NCBI GenBank assembly: GCA_030017825.1
Contig: JASEGW010000010.1
Location: forward strand, 1-21,998
Reading direction: 5' to 3'
Length of the DNA: 21,998 bases
DNA from: a bacterium
Lineage (GTDB): Bacteria > UBA9089 > JAHJRX01
Below are positions 14,090-21,998 of the stretch, one piece after another. The stretch's first letter is position 1. The number at the start of each line of letters is the position of its first letter. A model generated the notes under the pieces. It saw only the letters and a list, made by a program, of their open reading frames with translations. It searched no databases and was not told the DNA's origin. The position numbers and the translations under genes are program-made.

Positions 14090-15179
14090 TTTTTAATACA
14101 TCTCCGTCCTTTACACTGAAAAATGAATAATTCGCAAATCCCATATTTCTTAAAAACTCTAAATTGGTAGTTGTTATAAACATTTGTATTTGGTTGTTTA
14201 AAAGTCTAGTAAAATTTCTTTTTTTTTCTTGATCTAATTCTGAAAACATATCATCTAGTAATAATATGGGAAATTTTTCAGTTTTTTTATAAATATAATA
14301 TAATTCTCCGAAACGAATAGCAATAGCAGCCATTTTTTTTTGGCCCCGAGAACCAAAGTTTCCAATATTTACCCCTTTAAAGGAGAATATTAAATCATCT
14401 TTATGGGGACCAACTAAAGTAAACCCTCTTCTTAATTCATATTCTTTATATTTATATAATTTATCATAAAACTCTTTTTCTAGATTATCTGAAAAAATGA
14501 AAGGTTTGTACTTAACTTCAAAAAGGTCTTTTGTGGGTAATATTTCTTTATAAAATCCTGAAACTATTTTATTTAATTCATTGATAACCTCATTTCTAAT
14601 TTTTATTACTTCTACTCCTTCTTTAACAAGTATATTGTCTAAACTTTCTAATATTTTATCTTTTTTAAAGAAACTTCTTTTATCAATTAGTATTTTATTT
14701 CGAGACAATAGTGTTTTGTGGTATTTTTTCAAATGATAAAGATATTTTTCATTAATTTGAGAGATTAACAAGTTTATAAAATATCTTCTTATCGTGGGAT
14801 CTTTATCCAGAATATGTAGGTCTTTTGGAGAGAAAATAACACAATGAAATAGATTAAATACTTGATTTTGTTTAGTTATTTTTTTATTATTTATTTTTAT
14901 TTCTTTTTTAAAATCTTGAAACAATATACTTATTTGATGAATATCATTATTATTAACAATATCTCCTTTAAGAAAAAATATATTTTTATTCCATTGAATC
15001 AAATCTTGGTCTTTTTTTTTTCTGAAAGATTTAGATTTGTTTAAATAGTAAATTGCTTCTATTATATTAGTTTTTCCTTGGGCATTATTACCAGAAAAAA
15101 CATTAAGATTTGGATTAAATTTTAAATTTAAATCTTTTAAGTTGCAAAAGCTTCTAATTTTAAGGTTTTCTATAAACAA
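14073..15179 (-). CDS. recF: DNA replication and repair protein RecF
   Basis: RecF is an SMC-like ATPase that, with RecO and RecR, helps load RecA at gaps. The 368-residue product has Walker A GNNAQGKT (30-37), the signature SRGQKK (277-282) and Walker B LLLDDMFSELD (306-316), with the coiled arm region between. Length is normal. The start is TTG, two bases after the dnaN stop, and AAGGTGAG at the end of dnaN is its ribosome site. The gene is more AT-rich than gyrB, with many lysine, asparagine and isoleucine codons, but so are its neighbours dciA and dnaN. Its end overlaps the dciA-like start. Assignment certain. Confidence 0.95.
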   Translation of the reverse strand: MFIENLKIRSFCNLKDLNLKFNPNLNVFSGNNAQGKTNIIEAIYYLNKSKSFRKKKDQDLIQWNKNIFFLKGDIVNNNDIHQISILFQDFKKEIKINNKKITKQNQVFNLFHCVIFSPKDLHILDKDPTIRRYFINLLISQINEKYLYHLKKYHKTLLSRNKILIDKRSFFKKDKILESLDNILVKEGVEVIKIRNEVINELNKIVSGFYKEILPTKDLFEVKYKPFIFSDNLEKEFYDKLYKYKEYELRRGFTLVGPHKDDLIFSFKGVNIGNFGSRGQKKMAAIAIRFGELYYIYKKTEKFPILLLDDMFSELDQEKKRNFTRLLNNQIQMFITTTNLEFLRNMGFANYSFFSVKDGDVLKNEEKR

Positions 15180-15181
15180 AT

Positions 15182-16273
15182 TTAACTCACCTTATCAATC
15201 CTCATAGGCATAATCATATATCTATAATCACCACAAGTTAAAAGCCCTGCGTTTTTATCGTCTTTAATACTAAAACATATCTCCTCTTCTTCTAAGTTTT
15301 TTAAGACATCCATTAAATATATAGCATTAAAGCTAGCTTTTAATTCCTCGCCCATATATTTAACCCTAATATCTTCACTAGAACTTCCCATCTCTAATGC
15401 TTGAGAGTTAATTCTAAGATTATCAGAAGATATAGTAAAGAGTAGTTTTTCGTTAGATATTATTGACATTCTTCTACAAATATTTAAAAATTCTCTATTT
15501 TTTACATAAAACTTATTTTGATTATCTATAGGAATAAGCTCTCTAAAATTTGGGTATTTTCCTTCCATGAGTTTAGAGTTTAAAATAAAATCTTCTCCCT
15601 TGAAAGTTATCTGATGTTCTTCTATGAAAAATTCTATTTTTTTTTCGTCATAATCTATAACTCTTAAGAGTTCTTGTAATGTTTTACTAGGAATAATAAT
15701 ATCACAACTATTAGTAGAATAATCTAACTCTTTCTTGATAATAGCTAATCTGTATCCATCAGTTGCCACCATTTCTATAGTTTTTTCATTTATAGACAAA
15801 TAAACACCATTTAATATATAGCGAAAAGTATCTAAAGATATAGCAAATATAACTTTTTTAATCATTTCTTTTAATATAGAAGAAGATATAGTAAATTTAT
15901 TTTCCATATTAACCTTAGGAAAAATTGGAAAATTTTCTTTTGGTACACAGTTTAATTTATAATTAGATCTACCGTAAGAAATATTAAGTTCTTTCTGATT
16001 ACTATTAATTAAAATATGATTATCAGGAGATTCTTTAATAATATCAAATAATTTTTTATTAGATATAACTATATCTCCTTTATCAATTATATTAACTTTA
16101 GCTATACATTCTAAACTAATTTCTAAGTTTGTTGTAGTTAAATAGAGATAATGATCATTCATTGTTTTTAAATGAATATTATATAATATTGGTAGATGAG
16201 TTTTAGTAGGAATAATACCTTGGGATTTTTGGAGTGCTCTTAATAAATCTTTTTTTTCACAACTTATATTCAT
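15182..16273 (-). CDS. dnaN: DNA polymerase III sliding clamp (beta subunit)
   Basis: DnaN dimerises into a ring that tethers polymerase to DNA. The 363-residue protein fits the usual 360-380 and shows family landmarks: N-terminal MNISCEKKDLLRALQKSQGIIPTK, TTTNLEISL, VATDGYRLAI in the middle domain, LMEGKYPNFRELIP, and the C-terminal YRYMIMPMRID that forms part of the peptide-binding cleft. There is no clear ribosome site before the ATG, and the gene lies 207 bases after dnaA with the putative origin cluster in the gap. recF follows after two bases. Assignment certain. Confidence 0.96.
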   Translation of the reverse strand: MNISCEKKDLLRALQKSQGIIPTKTHLPILYNIHLKTMNDHYLYLTTTNLEISLECIAKVNIIDKGDIVISNKKLFDIIKESPDNHILINSNQKELNISYGRSNYKLNCVPKENFPIFPKVNMENKFTISSSILKEMIKKVIFAISLDTFRYILNGVYLSINEKTIEMVATDGYRLAIIKKELDYSTNSCDIIIPSKTLQELLRVIDYDEKKIEFFIEEHQITFKGEDFILNSKLMEGKYPNFRELIPIDNQNKFYVKNREFLNICRRMSIISNEKLLFTISSDNLRINSQALEMGSSSEDIRVKYMGEELKASFNAIYLMDVLKNLEEEEICFSIKDDKNAGLLTCGDYRYMIMPMRIDKVS

Positions 16274-16500
16274 TTGTAAATATTTGGGTTATTTGTTTTT
16301 ATTATATAGATATATAAAATTAGTTGTAGTAATAATAGAGCCTGTTAGTATGTTGATATCTCATGTAGAATTAATGGTGTTAAGGTATACGATAGTGGAT
16401 ATATATGTTGATTACTTTTGTATTTTTTCCACATTTTAAACATTAATAGATATTTTTTTATTTTACCCACAACTTATACACTAATTATACACTTCTCTTA
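16274..16500. other. oriC: Candidate oriC part 1: DnaA-box cluster and AT-rich stretch between dnaA and dnaN
   Basis: On the plus strand TTTTCCACA (16425-16433) fits the TTWTNCACA consensus, followed by TTACCCACA (16463-16471), TTATACACT (16474-16482) and TTATACACT (16485-16493), each one base off. The last three start exactly 11 bases apart, one helical turn. Weaker opposite-strand sites TGTTGATAT (16351-16359), AGTGGATAT (16394-16402) and TGTTGATTA (16406-16414) lie before them. An almost pure A/T stretch at about 16295-16340 could be the unwinding element and includes spaced TAG/TAA triplets. The cluster runs into the dnaA stop region. Confidence 0.6.
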
Positions 16501-17839
16501 TACTATCTTTTATTTCATCTATTTTTCGATTAAAATGTTCATCTTTTCTAATCTTTTCTTTAATTTTTTCACAAGCATGAATTACTGTAGAGTGGTCTCT
16601 ACCTCCAAATCGCTCTCCAATTTCAGGTAGAGAAGAATTAGTTAATTCCCTACAAAGATACATAGCAATTTGTCTTGGTAAAGCTATAGCGTTGCTTCTT
16701 TTTTTTGTTCTCATATCAGAAGGATGTAATCGAAAATATTTTACGATCTTATTTTGGATTTGGTCTATAGTAATAAAGTCAGAGCTATCTTCTATTATTA
16801 TATCTTTTAAGATTTGCTTTGTTATAGATATATCAAGTTTTTGTTTACTTAAAGTAGAAAAAGCAGCTACTTTATTTAAAGCTCCAAGTAATTCTCTAGT
16901 ATTTTTTTTGATCCTACTAGCAATATAGTTTAATATTTCATCAGATACATTTATTTTCTTTTCTTCTGATTTCTTTCTTAAGATAGCTATACGCATTTCT
17001 ATTCCAGGTATTTGTATATCTGTAGTGAGACCAGATTCAAACCTTGATCTAAGACGTTCTTCAATAGCAGGTAATTCTCTTGGAGGTCTATCACTAGTAA
17101 TTACTATTTGACGATAAGATTCATATAAAGTGTTGAAAGTATGGAAAAATTCTTCTTTAGTGCTATCTTTTCCTGCTAAAAATTGAATATCATCTATTAG
17201 TAAAACATCGATATTTCGATATTTATTCTTAAAAGAGAAAATAGATTTATCATATCTTATAGATTCAATAAATTCATTAGTAAAGCGTTCCGAAGAAAGA
17301 TAAAGAACTTTTTTATCTGGATATAATTCTATTATTTTATGAGCAATAGCTTGAACTAAATGGGTCTTTCCTAAACCAACACCACCATAAATAAATAAGG
17401 GATTATAAGCATAAGCAGGGGATTCTGCTACTGCTAAAGAAGCTGCATGAGCAAAACGATTTGAATCTCCAATAATAAAATTTTCAAAAACGTAATGAGG
17501 ATTTAAACTTAAGAGGTTTGTAGAATTTTTGATTTTTCTTTCTTTGATGATATTAGGAGCTTTGTTTTTTAAATTTACCAAAGGTTCCTCATATTTAGAA
17601 ACTACAATAGATACAGGTCCTAATGTATTATTTTTTGAGACATCTAAAAGTGTACGATAAAGTTTTTCTTTATATTCTTTAACTACTTTATCTCGAACAA
17701 AATTATTAGGAACTTCAATCTCTACTTTTTCATTAGAAGCTGATTTGAGTTTAGTTTGACATAACCAAAGATTAAAAGTTTTAGTGTTAACCTTACTTTT
17801 TATGGTATTCAACACCTCACTCCATAGCTTTTCTAACAT
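16481..17839 (-). CDS. dnaA: Chromosomal replication initiator DnaA
   Basis: DnaA binds DnaA boxes and melts the origin. The 452 residues contain domain I (1-80, helicase and DnaA contact), a short linker, the AAA+ domain with Walker A GGVGLGKTH (152-160), Walker B VLLIDDIQF (212-220) and the ERLRSRFESGL arginine-finger box (261-271), and domain IV with the DNA-recognising GGRDHSTVIHAC (412-423). The ATG has GAGGTG six bases before it. It heads the minus-strand run and is divergent from ilvD. A perfect DnaA box (17864-17872) lies only about 25 bases upstream of the start, so autoregulation is likely. Assignment certain. Confidence 0.98.
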   Translation of the reverse strand: MLEKLWSEVLNTIKSKVNTKTFNLWLCQTKLKSASNEKVEIEVPNNFVRDKVVKEYKEKLYRTLLDVSKNNTLGPVSIVVSKYEEPLVNLKNKAPNIIKERKIKNSTNLLSLNPHYVFENFIIGDSNRFAHAASLAVAESPAYAYNPLFIYGGVGLGKTHLVQAIAHKIIELYPDKKVLYLSSERFTNEFIESIRYDKSIFSFKNKYRNIDVLLIDDIQFLAGKDSTKEEFFHTFNTLYESYRQIVITSDRPPRELPAIEERLRSRFESGLTTDIQIPGIEMRIAILRKKSEEKKINVSDEILNYIASRIKKNTRELLGALNKVAAFSTLSKQKLDISITKQILKDIIIEDSSDFITIDQIQNKIVKYFRLHPSDMRTKKRSNAIALPRQIAMYLCRELTNSSLPEIGERFGGRDHSTVIHACEKIKEKIRKDEHFNRKIDEIKDSIREVYN

Positions 17840-17934
17840 AATTCACCTCTAGTTGTAAACATTTTATCCACAAAACTTACTTACAATTTAATTTTGTGGT
17901 TTTCTTTTTTAAAATATTATTTAAATTTATTAAC

Positions 17935-17963
17935 ATTTTATTAATAAGTTTTGGTTTTTTGAA
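17935..17963 (-). promoter_or_regulatory. Possible dnaA promoter
   Basis: On the minus strand TTCAAA (17958-17963) and TAAAAT (17935-17940) are 17 bases apart. This would place the dnaA transcript start near 17928, with the DnaA box at 17864-17872 in the leader and a box-like TTATTAACA touching the -10. Weak match, given as the best candidate only. Confidence 0.3.
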
Positions 17964-18178
17964 AAGGTTGATATTATTAGAGATGCAACCCATACAACAC
18001 AAATACGAATAATTGAAATTTAAAACGAAAAGTTTAAAAGTTTACTTATAAGAGAAATTCTTTTAAGAAGGTTAAGAATTATCAACAATTTATTAACAAA
18101 TAAATCAATACCTTAAAAACTTACGTTACGATTATATATATTTCTTATAAAAAGGCAAGTCAAATTTTAAAAATAAAG

Positions 18179-18208
18179 TTGACAATAATTTAATGATTAC
18201 TATATAAT
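18179..18208 (+). promoter_or_regulatory. Promoter of the ilvDBN operon
   Basis: TTGACA (18179-18184) and TATAAT (18203-18208) are both perfect consensus hexamers, separated by 18 bases. The transcript would begin near 18215, leaving a leader of only about 26 bases, too short for a T-box or leader-peptide attenuator. AAGGG precedes the ilvD ATG as the ribosome site. A strong, apparently simple promoter. Confidence 0.7.
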
Positions 18209-18240
18209 CTACTTAAGTTTAAAAAATTCAAAGGGTTTTC

Positions 18241-19899
18241 ATGAGAAGTGATATTATAAAAAAAGGAGTGGAAAGAGCTCCTCATCGATCTCTTTTAAAA
18301 GCTATAGGATATACTGATTGGGAAATTAACTCTCCTATTATTGGAGTTGTAAATTCTTACAATGAATCTATACCGGGACATATTAATTTAGATAAGATAG
18401 CAAGTGCTGTAAAGACGGGAATTAGGAAGGCTGGAGGAACCCCTGTAGAATTTTCTACTATTGGAATTTGCGACGGTATTGCCATGAATCATTTAGGAAT
18501 GAAATACTCTTTAGCTAGTAGAGAATTAATTGCAGATTCTGTAGAAACTATGGCCATGGCTTTTCCTTTTGATGCTTTGGTAATGATTCCTAATTGTGAT
18601 AAGATAATTCCAGGAATGCTTATGGCTGCTGCTAGAATAAATATTCCTACTATATTTATTAGTGGTGGACCTATGCTTTATGGTATTTTAAAAGGCAAAG
18701 ATGTAAACTTAATTTCAGTTTTTGAAGGAGTTGGAGAAGTTTTAGCTAACAAAATGAGCGAAAAGGATTTAAAAGAATTAGAAGATTGTGCTTGTCCGGG
18801 GTGTGGTTCTTGTGCAGGAATGTATACTGCTAACTCTATGAACTGTCTTAGTGAGGCTTTAGGTATGGCTTTACCAGGAAATGGAACTATTCCTGCGGTC
18901 AACGCTGCTCGGATTAGATTAGCTAAAGAAGCTGGAGTTAAAATTTTAGAGCTTTTAGAGAAAGACATTAAACCTCGAGATATTTTAACTAAAAAATCAT
19001 TTTTAAATGCTTTGGCCGTAAATATGGCTCTTGGGGCTTCAAGTAATACCGTCCTTCACTTAAAAGCTTTGGCCAATGAAGCAGGTATTGAATTAGATTT
19101 AAGTGTTTTTAACGAAGTAAGTCAAAAAACCCCTTATCTATGTAATTTAAATCCAGCAGGTCATCATTATATACAAGATTTAAATGAAGCTGGAGGAATT
19201 CCAGCAGTAATGAAAGAACTTTCTAAAAAAGAAATAATTAATTTAGAAGAGTTAACTGTTACTGGTAAAAAAGTTGCAGAAAATATAAAAGATAAAGAGA
19301 TACTTAATTTAAACATTATAAAATCAATAGAAAGTCCTTATCGAGAAACAGGAGGCTTGACTATTCTTTATGGAAACATAGCTCCACAAGGTGCAGTAGT
19401 AAAAGAAGCTGCAGTAGATAAAGAAGTTTTACAATTTAAAGGATATGCAAAGGTTTTCAATAGTGAAGAAGAAACAGTAAAAGCTATAAAGGATGGTTTG
19501 ATTAAAGAAAAAATGGTAGTAGTAATTAGATATGAGGGTCCCCAAGGAGGACCAGGGATGAGAGAAATGCTTACTCCTACGGCAGCTATAGTAGGAATGG
19601 GTTTAGGAAAGAAAGTAGCTCTAATAACTGACGGAAGATTTTCTGGAGGAACTCGAGGAGCCTGTATTGGTCATGTTTCTCCTGAAGCAGCTTCTGGAGG
19701 AGTTATTGCGTTGCTTAGAGATGGAGATGAAATAATAATAGATATTCCCCATAAAAAATTAGATGTTAATTTAAGCGAAGAAGAAATAGAAGATCGAAGA
19801 AGTAGATGGATAAAACCGGAGCCTAAAATTAAAAAAGGCTATTTATATCGTTACTCTCAAATGGTTTCATCAGCTGATGAAGGAGCAATATTAAAATAA
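18241..19899 (+). CDS. ilvD: Dihydroxy-acid dehydratase
   Basis: IlvD dehydrates 2,3-dihydroxy-isovalerate and -methylvalerate to the 2-keto acids of valine and isoleucine synthesis. The 552-residue protein shows three conserved cysteines expected to hold an Fe-S cluster: Cys77 in GICDGIAMNHLGM, Cys119 in PNCDKIIPGM and Cys191 in CPGCGSCAGMYTANSMN. Three such cysteines suggest the [2Fe-2S] type. The catalytic C-terminal region GRFSGGTRGACIGHVSPEAASGG is intact. Length is typical. It is first in the operon, with a consensus promoter 33 bases upstream of the ATG, and ilvB follows after 13 bases. The ED/Edd paralogue is excluded by the IlvD-specific start RSDIIKKGVERAPHRSLLKAIG. Confidence 0.97.
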   Translation: MRSDIIKKGVERAPHRSLLKAIGYTDWEINSPIIGVVNSYNESIPGHINLDKIASAVKTGIRKAGGTPVEFSTIGICDGIAMNHLGMKYSLASRELIADSVETMAMAFPFDALVMIPNCDKIIPGMLMAAARINIPTIFISGGPMLYGILKGKDVNLISVFEGVGEVLANKMSEKDLKELEDCACPGCGSCAGMYTANSMNCLSEALGMALPGNGTIPAVNAARIRLAKEAGVKILELLEKDIKPRDILTKKSFLNALAVNMALGASSNTVLHLKALANEAGIELDLSVFNEVSQKTPYLCNLNPAGHHYIQDLNEAGGIPAVMKELSKKEIINLEELTVTGKKVAENIKDKEILNLNIIKSIESPYRETGGLTILYGNIAPQGAVVKEAAVDKEVLQFKGYAKVFNSEEETVKAIKDGLIKEKMVVVIRYEGPQGGPGMREMLTPTAAIVGMGLGKKVALITDGRFSGGTRGACIGHVSPEAASGGVIALLRDGDEIIIDIPHKKLDVNLSEEEIEDRRSRWIKPEPKIKKGYLYRYSQMVSSADEGAILK

Positions 19900-19912
19900 C
19901 ATAGGAATAATT

Positions 19913-21589
19913 ATGGCTAAGTTAAATGGAGCTAAAATAGTTATAGAATCATTAATTAAAGAAGATGTAAAAGTTCTTTTTGGTATTCCTGGAGGAGTGG
20001 TCATACCTATATTTGATGTTTTGTATGATGCTCCTCCTATAAGGTTTATTTTAACTAGACATGAACAAGGGGCCATTCATGCAGCTGATGGTTATGCTCG
20101 CTCCACAGGTAGAGTAGGAGTATGTCTTGCTACTTCTGGTCCTGGAGCTACTAATTTAGTAACAGGTATTGCTACTGCTTATATGGATTCTATACCTATT
20201 GTAGCTATTACTGGACAGGTTCCTAGTACTATGATTGGCAATGATGCTTTTCAAGAAGCAGATATTATAGGCATAACCCGTCCTATTACCAAACATGGAT
20301 TTTTAGTAAAAGATGTTAGGGATTTAGCAAACATCATAAAGCAAGCTTTTCATATTGCTCGTACCGGAAGGCCTGGTCCGGTATTGGTGGATTTACCTAA
20401 GGATGTATCTGTGGGAACTTGTGAATATCGTTATCCAGAGATTATTCACATTAGAGGCTATAATCCTAACTATTTTGGTCATATTAAGCAGATTAAAAAA
20501 GCGGCTGATAAAATTAATTCCTCAAAAAGGCCAGTTATCTATGCTGGAGGAGGGGTTGTGCTTTCTAATGCCGATGAAGAAGTAAAAATATTAGCTGAGA
20601 AAACCAATATTCCGGTTACTAATACCTTACTAGGTCTAGGAGGATTTCCAGGAGACCATTCTTTATCTATGGGAATGTTAGGCATGCACGGTACTTTTTA
20701 TGCTAATTATGCTATTTCAGAATGTGATTTAATTATTGCTATTGGAGCACGTTTTGATGATCGTATTACAGGTAAAATAGATGAATTTGCACCCCATGCA
20801 GAAATTATTCATATAGATATTGATCCTTCAGCTATAAGTAAAAATATTAAAGTTCATATTCCTATTGTTGGTGATGCCAAGAATGTTCTTTTAGAATTAA
20901 ATAAATTGGTAAAGAGAGTGGATACTGAAGAATGGTTAAGAAAGATAGAAAAATGGAAAAAAGAGTATCCTTTAACCTATAAAAAAGATGGAAAGCTTCG
21001 CCCTCAATTTGTAGTGGAAAAAATCTATGAAGTTACCAAAGGAGAGGCTATTATTGCTACAGAAGTAGGACAAAATCAAATGTGGGCTGCTCAATTTTAT
21101 AAATACAAAAGACCTAAGCAATTTTTATCTTCCGGAGGTTTAGGAACCATGGGATATGGTTTTCCAGCAGCTATCGGAGCTGCTATAGGCAATCCTGATA
21201 AAATTGTTTTCGATATTGCTGGAGACGGAAGCTTTCAAATGAATATTCAAGAACTGGCTACAGCTGTAATAGAAAGGATACCAGTTAATATAGCTATATT
21301 AAATAATCAATACTTAGGAATGGTTAGGCAGTGGCAGGAATTATTCTTTGATAAAAGATATTCTTATACTAGCTTAGAAGGTAGTCCTGACTTTGTTAAA
21401 GTAGCTCAAGCTTATGGAGCTGAAGGAATATTGGTAACAAAATGTGAAGAAGTAGTGCCTGCAATTGAAAAAGCTATAAAATCACCTCTTCCTGTGGTGA
21501 TTGATTTTAGAGTAGAAAAAGAAGAAAATGTATTTCCTATGGTACCTGCAGGAGCAGCTCTAACGCAAATGATGTCAGGAATTGCCTAA
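19913..21589 (+). CDS. ilvB: Acetolactate synthase large (catalytic) subunit
   Basis: IlvB joins pyruvate with pyruvate or 2-ketobutyrate using thiamine diphosphate, the first common step of branched-chain synthesis. The 558 residues carry the N-terminal pyrimidine-binding domain with catalytic Glu51 in TRHEQGAIHAADGYAR and SGPGATNLVTGIA, the central FAD-type domain, and the C-terminal ThDP motif starting GDGSFQMNIQEL (437 on) and ending NN in VNIAILNNQYLGMVRQWQ. That last motif is typical of anabolic enzymes. AGGA before the ATG is the ribosome site. It lies between ilvD and ilvN; the 178-base gap to ilvN contains an inserted palindromic element. Confidence 0.97.
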   Translation: MAKLNGAKIVIESLIKEDVKVLFGIPGGVVIPIFDVLYDAPPIRFILTRHEQGAIHAADGYARSTGRVGVCLATSGPGATNLVTGIATAYMDSIPIVAITGQVPSTMIGNDAFQEADIIGITRPITKHGFLVKDVRDLANIIKQAFHIARTGRPGPVLVDLPKDVSVGTCEYRYPEIIHIRGYNPNYFGHIKQIKKAADKINSSKRPVIYAGGGVVLSNADEEVKILAEKTNIPVTNTLLGLGGFPGDHSLSMGMLGMHGTFYANYAISECDLIIAIGARFDDRITGKIDEFAPHAEIIHIDIDPSAISKNIKVHIPIVGDAKNVLLELNKLVKRVDTEEWLRKIEKWKKEYPLTYKKDGKLRPQFVVEKIYEVTKGEAIIATEVGQNQMWAAQFYKYKRPKQFLSSGGLGTMGYGFPAAIGAAIGNPDKIVFDIAGDGSFQMNIQELATAVIERIPVNIAILNNQYLGMVRQWQELFFDKRYSYTSLEGSPDFVKVAQAYGAEGILVTKCEEVVPAIEKAIKSPLPVVIDFRVEKEENVFPMVPAGAALTQMMSGIA

Positions 21590-21674
21590 AAAAGAATATC
21601 AAGTGGAAAATAGTAGATCTTTTCAGGATTAGTAAAAAAGTTATTTGCTTTGGAAGGCTAATAGAATAAAATAG

Positions 21675-21740
21675 TAACTATTCAGCAATGTTCGATATAA
21701 CAACATATTTCCTTAGTGCAAAGTTTATGCTGAATAGTTA
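21675..21740 (-). repeat. 66-bp palindromic element, copy 3, inside the ilv operon
   Basis: Perfect 13-bp inverted termini. Its reverse complement matches 2904-2969 at 62 of 66 positions. It occupies most of the space between ilvB and ilvN, where genes of this operon are normally close together, so it probably arrived by insertion. In the mRNA its ends could pair as a hairpin just before ilvN and change the IlvB:IlvN ratio or mRNA stability. Confidence 0.8.
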
Positions 21741-21767
21741 TAAATATTAATCAAAAAAGATGACAAG

Positions 21768-21998
21768 ATGAAACACATTATTTCAGTATTGGTCGAAAAT
21801 AAATTTGGGGTATTAGCTCGTATTTCAGGATTGTTTAGTAGTCGGGGGTTTAATATTGATAGTCTTACTGTAGGGGTAACTGATAATCCAGAAATTGCTC
21901 GTATGACCATTGTGGTTAAAGGTGATGACCACACATTAGAACAAGTTACAAAGCAACTTCATAAATTAATTGATGTAATAAAAGTGAGTGATTTAACT
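21768..21998 (+). CDS. ilvN: Acetolactate synthase small (regulatory) subunit, 3' end outside the window
   Basis: The first 77 codons are present and open to the window end. The translation MKHIISVLVENKFGVLARISGLFSSRGFNIDSLTVG is the classic N-terminal ACT domain of IlvN/IlvH, which binds valine for feedback inhibition and stimulates the large subunit. GLFSSRGFNIDSLTVG (21-36) is the valine-site region. The ATG at 21768 is the only workable start; an ATG eight bases upstream runs into TGA. The ribosome site is weak. The gene follows ilvB, as in many bacteria. Confidence 0.93.
   Translation, partial: MKHIISVLVENKFGVLARISGLFSSRGFNIDSLTVGVTDNPEIARMTIVVKGDDHTLEQVTKQLHKLIDVIKVSDLT

Larger units (their letters stand above)
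17840..18240. other. Divergent dnaA-ilvD intergenic region, candidate oriC part 2
   Basis: It holds a perfect DnaA box TTATCCACA (17864-17872) and similar sites TTATTAACA (17927-17935 and 18090-18098) and TTATCAACA (18079-18087), all on the plus strand, in very AT-rich DNA. Both the dnaA and ilvD promoters are expected here. With the cluster at 16425-16493 it would form a two-part origin flanking dnaA. No gene is seen. Confidence 0.5.

Noticed and set aside
18185..18240. T-box or leader-peptide attenuator before ilvD
   Set aside because: The consensus promoter leaves only about 26 leader bases, too short for either.

Overview
This is a strongly AT-rich bacterial chromosome segment that spans the replication-origin locus. 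Standard stops are used, TGA included, so there is no sign of recoding. The gene order dnaA, dnaN, recF, DUF721/dciA-like, remB-like (DUF370), gyrB resembles the Bacillus-type origin cluster. The fragment at the left edge looks like the C-terminus of a PorV/PorQ-type outer-membrane beta-barrel, which suggests a diderm. This mix, the low GC and the DUF5674 family would fit an uncultured candidate-phylum lineage, but I cannot assign a taxon from the sequence alone.

Layout. Positions 1-3715 are accessory and decayed: a 5'-truncated porV-like remnant next to the end of a mobile element, about 0.9 kb without genes, purE, a fused DUF1573-CcdA membrane protein on the minus strand, and a patchwork of a 66-bp palindromic repeat, a 164-bp MITE-like element and a transposase remnant. 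Positions 3773-8274 hold a plus-strand cluster: a NIF3-like protein, DNA primase dnaG and the primary sigma factor rpoD. Positions 8463-17839 are one long minus-strand run read away from the origin: dnaA, dnaN, recF, dciA-like, remB-like, gyrB, a TrpE/PabB-type chorismate enzyme, a DUF5674 protein, a small helical partner and a class IV aminotransferase. Positions 18241-21998 are a divergent plus-strand ilvD-ilvB-ilvN operon, with ilvN cut by the window end.

How the genes fit together. DnaA-box-like sites lie on both sides of dnaA, and the strand of the genes switches there, so the origin is probably at 16274-18110. The minus-strand run supplies initiation (DnaA), the sliding clamp (DnaN), repair loading (RecF), a probable helicase loader (DUF721) and topology control (GyrB). 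DnaG priming and RpoD are close by on the other side. The ilv operon gives three steps of branched-chain amino acid synthesis; the class IV aminotransferase at the far end of the minus run could supply the last step, or could act with the chorismate enzyme.

Repeats. Three families of short, non-coding, inverted-repeat elements are scattered between genes: a 66-bp palindromic element (three copies), a family ending in TCGAACTCAGGTTA (four loci), and the 164-bp MITE-like element (one full copy, one edge copy). They are the least explained part of the window.
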